A stretch of DNA of 64,000 nucleotides from Sphingomonadales bacterium (GTDB lineage: Bacteria; Bacteroidota; Bacteroidia; Chitinophagales; Chitinophagaceae): assembly GCA_016872195.1 (NCBI GenBank), contig VHAT01000001.1, forward strand, positions 60,347-124,346, written 5' to 3'. A program made the position numbers and the translations under genes. Below, piece by piece: positions 9,615 to 19,605 of the stretch (its first letter is position 1; every line of letters starts with the position of its first letter). The notes beneath the pieces are model-generated. The model saw only the letters and a program-made list of their open reading frames with translations. It was not told the origin of the DNA and did not search any database.

Positions 9615-11212
9615 GGTAATTCCAAGATCGTAAAATCTTGTGCCAGGCCCCCAGAATGTACGAATAACTGGTCTAGCAACGCTTTTCCATAGCGAGCATA
9701 AAAATAACCCAGGTGTTGGTGACGCTCCTGCAACACGCCCTGTGGAAAGAGCTGTTCTTTAATCTGCACCAGTTGGTTCAGTTGAACAACATGCTTCCGC
9801 TTGATCGATCTCCACAACTTCTTTTCCAAACCCTCAAGTCCTTTCAGGCTCTTTTTCTCCAGCGAGGCCACATGCGCGATCAAGGTAGGATCAAGTTGCC
9901 CGGCTCGTTGCTTTATGTCACTATACAACTGTTGCAACGATTCTTTTTCGCTGGAAAGATCGCGGGTTAGCTTACCCTCCTCTCCTGCCCATTGTTGCAA
10001 GATCGAATCGACAGATTCAAATAGCTGGGCCGAACCAAGCCCCCACAAAGACAACTTGCTGGTTATAGCGGGATCGGTCAACATAAAAGAATTACGAAGC
10101 ACCAATACAGGCATGGGAATCTTTGCTGCGTCAAAGAGTTTTCTTTGCTGTAGCCAATAAGATATCTCTGCTCCTCCCCCTATAAAAGCAACATCAGGCA
10201 ATATGGAACATTGATACAATCCTCTTAACAGTACATTCGGACTAAACCGATCCGGGTGTTGCGCTAATTCAGCAAGAAGCTGTTCCTCTGTAAAGACAAG
10301 GGATGTTCCTTTGACCACCCACTGCGCTCCCCTCTTTTCGATCCGTAGACGACTGTTCGGCTGCAAATAAAACAAATTGATATCACGAGGGGTCGCCTGC
10401 ACCTTGTATCCCAGATCGGACAAGGCGCTCGCTTGTTCCTGTACCAGGTGCGCTACGAACTGCTCCAGCAGTTCTTTTTGGAGGAGGGACGAGAACGATC
10501 GCTTTAAAAAACTATCATCCGGCATCAAAACCAATAGCCCCCGCTCCGCGAAAAGGGTATGTACCAACCGAAAAGTAGCCTCGGCAATACTGCGTCCGCT
10601 CGTATAACTATCCCGAAGTAGTTTGATCCATTCGGACCCATGAGCATACACACCCAGTTGCCCTTCGATCCGATCGATGAGTTCTAACAGGCCCTGATCG
10701 ACCTTCATACGGCCCACGGCTCCGGTTTGATCTGTTTTCCATTGGTATCTATCGGAACCAATATAGATATGATCCAGCTCATCCAGGTCAGCATCCTCAG
10801 AACCCATATAAAAAACAGGAACGAATTCGCATTCCGGGATCTTATTTTTTAGTTCGGCTGCCAGGGCAATGGCATGTAAGATCTTGTAGGCAAAATAAAG
10901 AGGACCACTAAAAATATTATTTTGATGCGCAGTAGTAATCGTAAAGCAATTGTCCTGCCGAAGACGATCCAGATTTTTTTGAGCCCTCTCCGGTAGCGAT
11001 ATACCGGCATATTGTGCGGTCATTCGGTCGACCAATAATTGGCGATCCGTCTGTGATTGGCGACGCTGCGCAAGACAAGACCGCATACCCTCGAGACTTC
11101 CCGGATGCGAATAAAAATTGCGCAAGCCAGGATGCTGGTCGAGAAAATCCAACACCAAAGAAGAGTAGAAATTCGTTTCTCGGTAGGGAATGCGCGTTGC
11201 CGTGTTGCCCAT
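9611..11212 (-). CDS. bshC: Bacillithiol biosynthesis cysteine-adding enzyme
   Basis: BshC adds cysteine to glucosaminyl-malate, the last step in making bacillithiol, the low-molecular-weight thiol of Firmicutes and many Bacteroidota. The 533-residue protein shows the family N-terminus ([17 protein letters not shown]), a [15 protein letters not shown] nucleotide-binding-like motif, [13 protein letters not shown], and a C-terminal coiled region. The start lies 23 bases below the stop of the D-amino-acid dehydrogenase gene, so the gene may be co-transcribed with the hydroxyproline genes. A bacillithiol-linked YtxJ gene occurs at 41.9 kb. Confidence 0.93.
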   Translation of the reverse strand: MGNTATRIPYRETNFYSSLVLDFLDQHPGLRNFYSHPGSLEGMRSCLAQRRQSQTDRQLLVDRMTAQYAGISLPERAQKNLDRLRQDNCFTITTAHQNNIFSGPLYFAYKILHAIALAAELKNKIPECEFVPVFYMGSEDADLDELDHIYIGSDRYQWKTDQTGAVGRMKVDQGLLELIDRIEGQLGVYAHGSEWIKLLRDSYTSGRSIAEATFRLVHTLFAERGLLVLMPDDSFLKRSFSSLLQKELLEQFVAHLVQEQASALSDLGYKVQATPRDINLFYLQPNSRLRIEKRGAQWVVKGTSLVFTEEQLLAELAQHPDRFSPNVLLRGLYQCSILPDVAFIGGGAEISYWLQQRKLFDAAKIPMPVLVLRNSFMLTDPAITSKLSLWGLGSAQLFESVDSILQQWAGEEGKLTRDLSSEKESLQQLYSDIKQRAGQLDPTLIAHVASLEKKSLKGLEGLEKKLWRSIKRKHVVQLNQLVQIKEQLFPQGVLQERHQHLGYFYARYGKALLDQLFVHSGGLAQDFTILELP

Positions 11213-11235
11213 AGTTTGTAAAAGTAAGAAGATGC

Positions 11236-12483
11236 TCAGAAACGCTCTACAGCAAAAGGACGAATATCCATGGACGTGGGTTGCTCATCAACGATCTCTT
11301 GCACCAACTTACCCGTCCCGGCACCCAGACTCAATCCCAACATGGCATGTCCGGTAGCGACCACCACATTACGATAGGTGCTGATCTTTCCAATATAGGG
11401 AAGCCCATCCGCCGAACAAGGACGGTATCCATACCAGATCTTATCGGTGGATGGAAAAGGAATGGCCAAATCGGGATAGAATGCCGCTACAGAACGCAGA
11501 ATGCCGTTAACGCGGTTGTATCGAGGGGGTGTATCATGGGGCACGATCTCCATTGTACCTCCTACTCTGATCAAGCCTTGTGTCAGGGGGGTAATGGCGA
11601 CCCTGCCCTCGATCAAAATGGCTGGATAATGAATAGACCCCTTTGGAGGCTCCATGGTCACGGAGTAACCCCGGCCAGGCATCAGGGGAATTTTTATCCC
11701 CAGCATGTTGGCCGTCTGCCTTCCCCATGATCCGGTAGCGACCACCACCTGATCTGCTGTAAGGCTACCCTTTGTATGGATCAACTTTTTTACATGGTTA
11801 CCCATTGTTTCGAAACTATTGACTTGGGCGTGGGTGATAAATTCAACACCTGCTCTCTTTAATCGATCGATAAGTTGCGGAATTAACTGGTTGGGATAAC
11901 AATGTGCATCGCAACCGAAATACAGCGCGCCCAATGCATCGATTTGGGTATCGGGCTCCATGGCCTTTAGCTCTTCCCTATTTAACAAGCGCGTATCGGT
12001 TAGCCCCAGAGCCTGGGCCTGTTGCCAGGTATGATGACAATGCGCAGCCTTTTCTTCTGTTTTGAAGATCTCGAGCAAGCCTTTGTGCTGATACGAAAAG
12101 TGCATGTCGGGCAAGGAAGCCCAGCAGGCATACTCCCGTTGACTCAGCAATGAGATATCTCGCAAGGGAATGGCCGCTGCCTCTACTTTCTTCTTTGTGG
12201 CACTACGCATAAAATACCAACCCCAGCGAATCAGGTCCAGATCGAGACGAGGTTGCACATAAAAGGGGCTCTCGTTGTTCCACATCCACCGTAATCCTTG
12301 CTGGACGATACCGGGCGTAGCCAAGGGAATAAAATGGCTGGGGCAAATATATCCGGCATTACCATAGGAGCATCCCTGCAATAAGTCTTCCTTGTCTATG
12401 ACAATAACCTGGTGGCCGGCCTCTTGCAAATAAAAGGCCGAACTAAGCCCCACGATCCCCCCACCAATGACAACTACTTTCAT
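11236..12483 (-). CDS. FAD-dependent D-amino-acid (probable D-hydroxyproline) dehydrogenase
   Basis: The 415-residue DadA/DAO-family flavoprotein begins with the dinucleotide-binding motif VVVIGGGIVGLSSA and an acidic residue at the end of the second strand (VIDKED). Near the C-terminus it has YGYRPCSADGLPYIG and ATGHAMLGLSLG, which are typical of the family. It lies seven bases after the hydroxyproline epimerase gene. By context it probably oxidises cis-4-hydroxy-D-proline to 1-pyrroline-4-hydroxy-2-carboxylate. The family call is firm; the substrate is inferred from neighbours. Confidence 0.88.
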   Translation of the reverse strand: MKVVVIGGGIVGLSSAFYLQEAGHQVIVIDKEDLLQGCSYGNAGYICPSHFIPLATPGIVQQGLRWMWNNESPFYVQPRLDLDLIRWGWYFMRSATKKKVEAAAIPLRDISLLSQREYACWASLPDMHFSYQHKGLLEIFKTEEKAAHCHHTWQQAQALGLTDTRLLNREELKAMEPDTQIDALGALYFGCDAHCYPNQLIPQLIDRLKRAGVEFITHAQVNSFETMGNHVKKLIHTKGSLTADQVVVATGSWGRQTANMLGIKIPLMPGRGYSVTMEPPKGSIHYPAILIEGRVAITPLTQGLIRVGGTMEIVPHDTPPRYNRVNGILRSVAAFYPDLAIPFPSTDKIWYGYRPCSADGLPYIGKISTYRNVVVATGHAMLGLSLGAGTGKLVQEIVDEQPTSMDIRPFAVERF

Positions 12484-12490
12484 ATAAAAT

Positions 12491-13504
12491 TTATATCACT
12501 TGAAAACCATACGCATAGGGATCGTCATCGGGATCGATCCAAATCGTATTATATCCATACAGCCGGGCCCATCCCTCTATTGAGGGCCGAATGGCATGGT
12601 AAGAACCAACGCGTAACTCCTCTTCAATACGTCCAAAAAATGTACTGCCGATGATGCTTTCGTGAACGAATTCTTCTCCTCCTCTTAATTTTCCCTTTGC
12701 ATACCACTGCGCCATTCGGGCACTGGTACCGGTCCCGCATGGAGATCGATCAATAGCCTTGTCGCCATAGAAAACCGCATTACGTGCCGTGGAGTTTTCA
12801 TTAAGCACAGACCCTGTCCAAAGAATATGAGAGCAACCGCTAATGGTGGGGTCATTCGGATGAAAAAAGGTATAGAGACGATTGATCTCTTGTCGAAGTT
12901 CTCGAGACCAGGACACCAACTGCTCGGCTCGGTAATGCTCGATACCTTTAAAATGAGGTTGTATATCTACAATGGCATAAAAGTTGCCCCCGTAGGCAAC
13001 ATCGAAAACCAATTCACCTAACCCGGGACAAGTGGCCGTTAAGTCGGTGGAATGTAAAAAAGAAGCCACATTGGTCAGGCGCACCGAATCAACTTTTATT
13101 CTACCATCTACAAGATGGCTTTTATATTGGATCGACACTAATCCAGCTGGAGTATCCAGTTTCAACTGTCCAGGGATCTTCGGCACGATCAACCCTTCTT
13201 CGATCGCAATGGTGACCGTACCGATGGTACCATGTCCGCACATCGGTAAGCAACCGCTGGTCTCAATAAATAGAACAGAAGCATCATGCAATGGATCGAT
13301 CGGAGGATAAATAATGCTCCCGCTCATCATATCATGCCCGCGAGGCTCGAACATGAGACCCCGACGTATCCAATCGAAGTCCTTTAAAAAATGTTGTCTT
13401 CTCTCGCTCATGGTCAACCCCTGAAGCAAAGGACCACCTTCTTTGACAACCCGCACCGGATTGCCGCAGGTGTGTGCATCGATGCATTGAAAAGTATGCT
13501 TCAT
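12491..13504 (-). CDS. 4-hydroxyproline 2-epimerase
   Basis: This 337-residue proline-racemase-family enzyme inverts C2 of trans-4-hydroxy-L-proline to give cis-4-hydroxy-D-proline. Both catalytic cysteines are present: Cys89 in MCGHGTIG and Cys256 in DRSPCGTGTSARMA. This distinguishes it from the dehydratase subgroup, in which one Cys is replaced. It is the first gene of a minus-strand operon with the dehydrogenase and possibly bshC, and is divergent from the sterol-desaturase-family gene with a 68-base gap. Confidence 0.92.
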   Translation of the reverse strand: MKHTFQCIDAHTCGNPVRVVKEGGPLLQGLTMSERRQHFLKDFDWIRRGLMFEPRGHDMMSGSIIYPPIDPLHDASVLFIETSGCLPMCGHGTIGTVTIAIEEGLIVPKIPGQLKLDTPAGLVSIQYKSHLVDGRIKVDSVRLTNVASFLHSTDLTATCPGLGELVFDVAYGGNFYAIVDIQPHFKGIEHYRAEQLVSWSRELRQEINRLYTFFHPNDPTISGCSHILWTGSVLNENSTARNAVFYGDKAIDRSPCGTGTSARMAQWYAKGKLRGGEEFVHESIIGSTFFGRIEEELRVGSYHAIRPSIEGWARLYGYNTIWIDPDDDPYAYGFQVI

Positions 13505-13572
13505 GGAAAGGGCAGGTAATAGTCAGGTAAATATATCGAATTATCAATGTAATTTAGTCCCCTAATCGCACA

Positions 13573-14850
13573 ATGGAAACCTACGGAAAAATATTGCTTG
13601 TGGCCATGCCCGCCTTTCTTTTATTGGTCCTATTCGAAAAATGGTATGGTTATAAAAAAGGATTCGATACAGTTCGTCAGCTCGATATGATCTCTTCGCT
13701 CAGCTCGGGCATTACGAATGTAACCAAATCGGTATTGGAGCTGACCCTGGCCATTGGAATCTACCCCTTTATGCTGACCCATTTTGCCCTCATGCAAATA
13801 GAGCAGACTTGGCTCGTCATCATCATCACCTTTATCATACTCGATTTTAATGGCTACTGGATACACCGCTGGAGCCATCGCATCAACCTGTTTTGGAATT
13901 TACATGTGATCCATCACAGCAGCGAAGAATTCAATTTGGCTTGTGCCCTTCGCCAAAGCATATCCGGTTTCTTTAATTTATTTAGTGTCCTACTGCTGCC
14001 AGCCGCCATCCTGGGGATTCCGCAAGGCGTTATCGCCACCGTAGCACCCCTTCATCTGTTCGCCCAGTTCTGGTACCATACCCGCCATATTGACAAAATG
14101 GGTTGGCTCGAGCATATTTTGGTTACGCCCTCGCATCACCGCGTGCATCATGCCATTAATCCTGAATACATGGACAAGAATCTTTCACAGATCTTTATTG
14201 TGTGGGATAAATTATTTGGCACTTTTGCTGAAGAAAAAAAAGAGATACCACCCGTCTATGGGATCACACGTCCGGCTCGTACCTGGAATCCGGTACGCAT
14301 CAATTTTCAACACCTTTGGCTTTTGATCACCGATGCCTGGCGTACCCGCCATTGGATAGAGAAATGTACCCTATGGTTCAAACCCACTGGCTATCGACCT
14401 GCCGATGTAGCAGCGCAACACCCTGTTTACAAGATCGATGATGTTTATCATTTCGAAAAGTATGACAAACCCGCCTCCCGCCTCTTTCTGATCTGGAGTT
14501 GGGTACAACTGTCCGTACTACTTTGTTTGACCAGTTATCTTTTTGCCAACATCGCGTATATCAATTCGCTTGATAGGACGTACATCTATTGGTATGGGGC
14601 CATTATATTTTTATCGGTAGTTTCCTTGACCGAACTAATGGATCAACATACCCTTTCTATTGGGTGGGAGGCCGCCCGAACGATACTTGCCGCTTCACTA
14701 CTTTACTGGCAACAGGACTGGTTCGGGGCAAATCAGTTTTTTGAATACAGCGCGGGTATAGTGCTATCCTATTTTCTATTCTCTCTGCTAACGACCCTTT
14801 GGTTCTGGAGAACAGAACCTAAGGCGATCACAGGGTCAATTTCCCATTGA
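13573..14850 (+). CDS. Sterol desaturase / fatty acid hydroxylase family membrane protein
   Basis: The 425-residue integral membrane protein has the di-iron histidine clusters of the fatty-acid-hydroxylase superfamily: HRWSHR near residue 98, HVIHHSSEEFN near residue 113 and SHHRVHHAIN near residue 190. It therefore probably hydroxylates or desaturates a lipid. After the catalytic part there is an extra C-terminal block of about 120 residues with four hydrophobic helices (from about residue 305), as in the longer Bacteroidota members. It sits head-to-head with the epimerase gene, and its last 23 bases overlap the aldehyde dehydrogenase gene on the other strand. The lipid substrate is unknown. 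Confidence 0.85.
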   Translation: METYGKILLVAMPAFLLLVLFEKWYGYKKGFDTVRQLDMISSLSSGITNVTKSVLELTLAIGIYPFMLTHFALMQIEQTWLVIIITFIILDFNGYWIHRWSHRINLFWNLHVIHHSSEEFNLACALRQSISGFFNLFSVLLLPAAILGIPQGVIATVAPLHLFAQFWYHTRHIDKMGWLEHILVTPSHHRVHHAINPEYMDKNLSQIFIVWDKLFGTFAEEKKEIPPVYGITRPARTWNPVRINFQHLWLLITDAWRTRHWIEKCTLWFKPTGYRPADVAAQHPVYKIDDVYHFEKYDKPASRLFLIWSWVQLSVLLCLTSYLFANIAYINSLDRTYIYWYGAIIFLSVVSLTELMDQHTLSIGWEAARTILAASLLYWQQDWFGANQFFEYSAGIVLSYFLFSLLTTLWFWRTEPKAITGSISH

Positions 14851-16300
14851 CCGTTCTGAGGAGACCTAACGGATTATCGTCTTGTAATTCGGCGGGCAAC
14901 CACTCGTTGGGCCAATTCTGATAACAAATCGGTCTCGCAAAGCGCTTGAGGGCATCTTCTCCTACGGCGCCAAAGCGTGCGTCGGTAGTAGCCGGAAAAG
15001 GGCCACCATGTTGCATGGCCTTGCAGACCTCTACCCCCGTGGGCACTCCATTCAAAATAAGACGGCCACATTTTTCCTTGACCAGATCAATAAGGGGGCG
15101 ATACGTACTTAGCTCCTTGTCATTGCCCATGATCGTCGTAGTCAATTGACCTTCCAGCGCCGCCGCCACGGTTAGCATTTCTTGTTGATCGCGGCACTTG
15201 ATGAGTAACGTATAGGGCCCGAATATCTCTTGATGCAGCGACCGATCTTGCAACCAATTGGCTGCACTAACAGTAGCCACCGTGGGTTGACCTTCCATCT
15301 TCGCAGCCTCTTGATCAGAAAGGGCCAGGGTGCTAACAAATGAGCTACGCAGGGCCTCTTCCCTATGGGATATAAAGGCATCGGCGATCCCTTGATGCAA
15401 TAAGCGAACGGGTATCATTTTTTGTACCTGATCGGTCAATCGCTTTTCAAAGACCGTCAATGGCTCCGATTCAATAGCGATCAACAGCCCGGGTTTCGTG
15501 CAGAACTGTCCCGCACCCAGTGTAAAGGAAGCTGCCAATTGATCGGCCAAGGCCGTGCCCTGTGCCTCTAGCTGTTCGGGCAAAAGAAAAACCGGATTCA
15601 CACTTCCCATTTCTGCAAACACAGGGATCGGATGCTGACGCTGCTGGGCCCAGTCGAAAAGTTGTTTGCCTCCGCGTAGGGAACCTGTAAATCCCACAGC
15701 CCTAATGGCCGGATGTTTTACTAGGTACTCCCCAATGGAAAACGAAATTCCATACACATGCCCAAAGAGTCCGGCGGGTAGCCCTTGTAATTCGATGGCC
15801 CGCTGAATAGCGTCCGCAAAGAGAGTAGAAGTTTCTGGATGGGCTGGATGGGCTTTAACGATCACCGGACAACCGGCTGCCAACGCGCTGGCAGTATCGC
15901 CACCGGCTGTTGAATAAGCAAAAGGAAAATTACTGGCACCAAATACCACCACAGGTCCCAGTGGCAATAAGGTTTTTCTGAGATTAACCGGCGCACCAGC
16001 GGCATTAGCTCGTGTCTCTATAGTAGCATCGAGCCATCGGCCCTCAGCGCATGCCTGACCATAACTCTCCAATTGAAAAAGCGTACGCCCTAATTCGTTT
16101 CGCAATCTTACTTCAGGCAAGTTTGTCTCGCGCATGGCGGTTGCCACGAGATCATCGGCTTTTTTCCTTAGTTCAGCTGCGATCTCGTTGAGTAGTGCCT
16201 GCCGCTGAAGTAATGAGCTGTTCTTATAAAGATGAAAACATTGCGCTGCGCTCTCGATCAGCTTCTCTATCTCCGCCAGTGGGGTATCTGTATATGCCAT
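14828..16300 (-). CDS. 2,5-dioxovalerate (ketoglutaric semialdehyde) dehydrogenase
   Basis: The 490-residue NAD(P)-dependent aldehyde dehydrogenase has the general base Glu230 (VFAEMGSVNPVF) and the nucleophile Cys267 (GAGQFCTKPG). These motifs, and GASNFPFAYSTAGGDTASA at the cofactor site, fit the alpha-ketoglutaric semialdehyde dehydrogenase group. It would carry out the last step of hydroxyproline breakdown, giving 2-oxoglutarate. It lies 26 bases after the DapA-family gene on the same strand. Sugar-acid pathways use the same enzyme, but the neighbouring epimerase favours hydroxyproline. Confidence 0.9.
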   Translation of the reverse strand: MAYTDTPLAEIEKLIESAAQCFHLYKNSSLLQRQALLNEIAAELRKKADDLVATAMRETNLPEVRLRNELGRTLFQLESYGQACAEGRWLDATIETRANAAGAPVNLRKTLLPLGPVVVFGASNFPFAYSTAGGDTASALAAGCPVIVKAHPAHPETSTLFADAIQRAIELQGLPAGLFGHVYGISFSIGEYLVKHPAIRAVGFTGSLRGGKQLFDWAQQRQHPIPVFAEMGSVNPVFLLPEQLEAQGTALADQLAASFTLGAGQFCTKPGLLIAIESEPLTVFEKRLTDQVQKMIPVRLLHQGIADAFISHREEALRSSFVSTLALSDQEAAKMEGQPTVATVSAANWLQDRSLHQEIFGPYTLLIKCRDQQEMLTVAAALEGQLTTTIMGNDKELSTYRPLIDLVKEKCGRLILNGVPTGVEVCKAMQHGGPFPATTDARFGAVGEDALKRFARPICYQNWPNEWLPAELQDDNPLGLLRTVNGKLTL

Positions 16301-16326
16301 AATATATCAGCTAAAAAATAAATCTA

Positions 16327-17223
16327 TCAAAGGGCCGGACGTTTGGCTACGCATTCCCTGATCAGTGATACAATACGAGCCCTCTCCTGTTCGTCCAGAC
16401 AAAGTCGCGGCGCCCGTACATATTCAGAACCAATCCCTTCCTCTTGGGCGGCCAATTTAATGTATTGGACCAATTTGGGATGAATATCCAATTCCAACAG
16501 GGGCATAAACCAGCGATAAATTGTTCTTGCCTTATCGAATTCACCTCGCTGAACATAGTTCCAAATAGCCATGGTCTCACGAGGAAAGGCATCGACTAGT
16601 CCGGCCACCCAACCATGGGCTCCCAATAAGAGTTCTTCGAGCGCCAGCGTATCGACGCCACAGAGAATTTTAAAGCGATCCCCAAAACGATTCAGCATGC
16701 GCGTAAGATTGGTTACATCGCGTGAACTCTCTTTCAGAGCGGTAACGGTAGGAAGATCCAACAGGGCGTCAAAAAGTGCAGGATGAAAATCGATCTTATA
16801 ATCGACCGGATTATTATAGATCATAACCGGAAGGTCCGTAGCCTGCGCCACCGAGCGAAAATAGTGGATGGTTTCACGATCATCGGACTTATAACGCATA
16901 GGAGGCAAGAGCATGATCCCATGGGCACCCCAGGAGCGAGCCAGGATTGCCATCCGCATGGCCTCTTTGGTAACAGACTCAGCGATATTGACTACGACCG
17001 GAATACGATTATCACATACCGCAAGTGCGCATCGTACCAGGTCTTCTTTTTCTTTTACCGCCAGGGTGCTGGCCTCTCCCAACGATCCCCCGATAATAAC
17101 ACCATGCACACCCGCTTCGATTTGTGCCAGCAGATTTTTTTCGAAAAGCGCAAGGTCTAGCTGATCGTCCTTTGTAAAGGGAGTCAATAAGGCAGGATAT
17201 ACGCCCAACCAATCACATTGCAT
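16327..17223 (-). CDS. DapA-family lyase, probable 1-pyrroline-4-hydroxy-2-carboxylate deaminase
   Basis: The 298-residue TIM-barrel protein has the Schiff-base Lys164 (VTALKESSRD) and the active-site Tyr136 (VMIYNNPVDY), as well as the GGSLGEASTL loop. A true dihydrodipicolinate synthase would not be expected beside a ketoglutarate semialdehyde dehydrogenase and a hydroxyproline epimerase. The likely reaction is deamination of 1-pyrroline-4-hydroxy-2-carboxylate to 2,5-dioxopentanoate. It heads the two-gene unit with the dehydrogenase and lies 62 bases after rimO. Confidence 0.85.
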   Translation of the reverse strand: MQCDWLGVYPALLTPFTKDDQLDLALFEKNLLAQIEAGVHGVIIGGSLGEASTLAVKEKEDLVRCALAVCDNRIPVVVNIAESVTKEAMRMAILARSWGAHGIMLLPPMRYKSDDRETIHYFRSVAQATDLPVMIYNNPVDYKIDFHPALFDALLDLPTVTALKESSRDVTNLTRMLNRFGDRFKILCGVDTLALEELLLGAHGWVAGLVDAFPRETMAIWNYVQRGEFDKARTIYRWFMPLLELDIHPKLVQYIKLAAQEEGIGSEYVRAPRLCLDEQERARIVSLIRECVAKRPAL

Positions 17224-17285
17224 GAAAACTGATTTTTGCTAATATACGGCAGAAACAGTTGGGGAACCCACCTACCACAAACCGA

Positions 17286-18608
17286 TCAAATAGAATTTCC
17301 GTTGACCAACTCGGCCTCCAGATCGTAATCGTAGGCCTTGGTAATGCGAACCTTTACAAAATCGCCTATCACTAATTTCTGGGTCGTATTAATGATCACC
17401 TCATTGTCTACCTCGACCGAATCGAATTCCGTGCGTCCCAGATAGCGGCCTGCTTCTTTTTTATCGACCAGCACCGTAAACTCTTTTCCTATTTTCTGTT
17501 GATTGAGCGTGTACGAAATTTCCTGCTGATGCTCCATGATCTCCTGCGCCCTTCTCTCCTTTTCATCTGCGGGCACATCGTCGATCAGTTGATGGGCCGA
17601 AGTATCTTCCTCGTGCGAATAAGTAAAGACCCCCACTCGGTCGAACTGGTGCAATGACAAGAACGATTTTACTTCTTCGACATCGGCTAGCGTTTCGCCC
17701 GGAAATCCGGCGATCAGTGTCGTGCGCAAACAAATACCAGGAAGACGCTCCCGGATCGAATAGATCAACTCATCCATTTCTTTTCGGGTGATCTGTCGCT
17801 TCATGGCTTTTAGCATGGCATCGGAGGCATGCTGCAAGGGCATATCCAGGTAATGACAAATATTATTACGCTCGCGCATCACATCAATGATCTCCAAAGG
17901 GAATTTAGAGGGATAGGCATAATGCAAACGGATCCACTGTAATCCTTCTACGTCCGCCAATCGGTGCAGCAGTTCAGGCAACATTCGTTTCTTATAGAGA
18001 TCAAGCCCATAATAGGTTAGTTCTTGGGCGATCAACATGATCTCTCGCACCCCTTTTTTTACCAACCCACGCGCTTCGTTGACCAACAACTCAATGGGTT
18101 TGCTTTGGTGTTGACCACGCATGAGCGGGATGGCACAGAAGGAGCAGGTGCGGTTACACCCCTCGGAGATCTTCATGTACGCATAATGCTTAGGGGTAGC
18201 CAACATCCTTTCGCCCAGCAGATCGGCCTTGTAATCGGCATCGAGCTCCTTCAGTAATAGGGGCAATTCCATAGTGCCAAAATAGGCATCGACCTCGGGA
18301 ATCTCGGCTTCCAGATTGTTCTTGTAGCGCTCGCTTAGACATCCTGTTACATATACCTTATCGAGTTTGCCTTTTTTCTTGAGATCGACCTGTCTTAAAA
18401 TGGTATTGACACTTTCTTCTTTGGCCTTATCGATAAAACCACAAGTGTTGACCACAACAATATTATGATCTCCTTTTTGACTTTCGTGAACCACGTTCAT
18501 ATCATTGGCGGCCAGCTGACCGCTCAGCACTTCGCTGTCGACCATATTTTTGCTACAGCCTAGTGTAATGATATTGATCTTATTGCCCTGACGATTTCGG
18601 GTTCTCAT
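17286..18608 (-). CDS. rimO: Ribosomal protein S12 methylthiotransferase
   Basis: RimO adds a methylthio group to an aspartate of ribosomal protein S12. The 440-residue radical-SAM protein has the N-terminal MTTase domain (ITLGCSKNMVDSE), the radical-SAM cluster motif CNRTCSFC near residue 150, and a C-terminal TRAM domain. GCSKN rather than the MiaB form points to RimO. Its start overlaps the ftsY stop by four bases, so the two are translationally coupled. Confidence 0.95.
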   Translation of the reverse strand: MRTRNRQGNKINIITLGCSKNMVDSEVLSGQLAANDMNVVHESQKGDHNIVVVNTCGFIDKAKEESVNTILRQVDLKKKGKLDKVYVTGCLSERYKNNLEAEIPEVDAYFGTMELPLLLKELDADYKADLLGERMLATPKHYAYMKISEGCNRTCSFCAIPLMRGQHQSKPIELLVNEARGLVKKGVREIMLIAQELTYYGLDLYKKRMLPELLHRLADVEGLQWIRLHYAYPSKFPLEIIDVMRERNNICHYLDMPLQHASDAMLKAMKRQITRKEMDELIYSIRERLPGICLRTTLIAGFPGETLADVEEVKSFLSLHQFDRVGVFTYSHEEDTSAHQLIDDVPADEKERRAQEIMEHQQEISYTLNQQKIGKEFTVLVDKKEAGRYLGRTEFDSVEVDNEVIINTTQKLVIGDFVKVRITKAYDYDLEAELVNGNSI

Positions 18609-19576
18609 GATGGGTCGGTTTGCCAGGAGAAGAGACTGTCCACAAAAGCCTTGCGGTCAAAGACGAGGAGATCATCCATCTGCTCTCCCACTCCTATGAA
18701 TTTAACGGGAATATTAAACTGGTCGGCAATGGCCAATACGACCCCTCCTTTTGCCGTGCCATCCAATTTGGTAATGGCCAGCGCTGTAACATCGGTAGCG
18801 GCCGTAAACTGACGCGCTTGCTCCAGCGCATTTTGACCTGTGGAGCCATCCAACACCAGCAAGACCTCGTGCGGGGCATCGGGTACGGTCTTTTGAATGA
18901 CCCTCTTGATCTTGGATAGTTCTTCCATTAAATGGGCCTTATTGTGCAGTCGACCAGCCGTATCGATCAAAACCAGGTCGGCACCACGGGCCACGGCACT
19001 TTGCACGGTATCAAAGGCTACTGCCGCCGGATCACTGCCCATGGTCTGCTTTACGATGGGTACGCCCACGCGCTCGCTCCAAATGGTCAGCTGATCCACT
19101 GCAGCTGCCCTAAAGGTATCTGCCGCTCCAAGCAAAACCTGCTTTCCGGCCTGCTTAAATTGATGGGCCAATTTACCAATAGTGGTAGTCTTTCCCACTC
19201 CATTAACCCCCACGATCAAAACCACGTAAGGCGTGCTGGGCAATGGGGATTTAAAATCATATAAACTTGACTGTCTGTTATTTACAAGAATTTCTTCAAT
19301 TTCATTTTTAAGTATTGAATGCAGCTCTTGAACATCCATATACTTTTGCTGCGCCACCCGCTTTTCGATACGGTCAATGATCTTTGAGGTGGTCTGAACG
19401 CCAACATCTGCCCCGATCAAGGCCTCTTCGAGTTCGGCTAGCAGATCGGCATCTACGGTCGACTTTCCGGTGATCACCCGATTAATGCGCGCAAAAAAAC
19501 CCTCCCTGGTCTTTTGCAATCCCTGATCGAGTGACTCTTTTTCTTTCTTTCCAAAAAGTTTATCAAAAAAACCCAT
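18605..19576 (-). CDS. ftsY: Signal recognition particle receptor FtsY
   Basis: FtsY docks ribosome-SRP complexes at the inner membrane. The 323-residue product (start at MGFFDKLFGKK; an ATG two codons upstream at 19582 is also possible) has the N-domain helices followed by the SRP GTPase motifs GVNGVGKTTTIGKLA, DTAGR and ITKLDGTAKGG. It is followed without a gap by rimO. A terminator hairpin lies upstream, between it and the DUF4295 gene, so it may have its own promoter or depend on read-through. Confidence 0.96.
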   Translation of the reverse strand: MGFFDKLFGKKEKESLDQGLQKTREGFFARINRVITGKSTVDADLLAELEEALIGADVGVQTTSKIIDRIEKRVAQQKYMDVQELHSILKNEIEEILVNNRQSSLYDFKSPLPSTPYVVLIVGVNGVGKTTTIGKLAHQFKQAGKQVLLGAADTFRAAAVDQLTIWSERVGVPIVKQTMGSDPAAVAFDTVQSAVARGADLVLIDTAGRLHNKAHLMEELSKIKRVIQKTVPDAPHEVLLVLDGSTGQNALEQARQFTAATDVTALAITKLDGTAKGGVVLAIADQFNIPVKFIGVGEQMDDLLVFDRKAFVDSLFSWQTDPS

Positions 19577-19605
19577 AATCAAAATTGATCTCTCAAGCTA
19601 TCCTT

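Noticed and set aside
14828..14850. Possible frameshift where the desaturase-family and aldehyde dehydrogenase genes overlap
   Set aside because: Both proteins end naturally for their families, so this is a simple tail-to-tail overlap.
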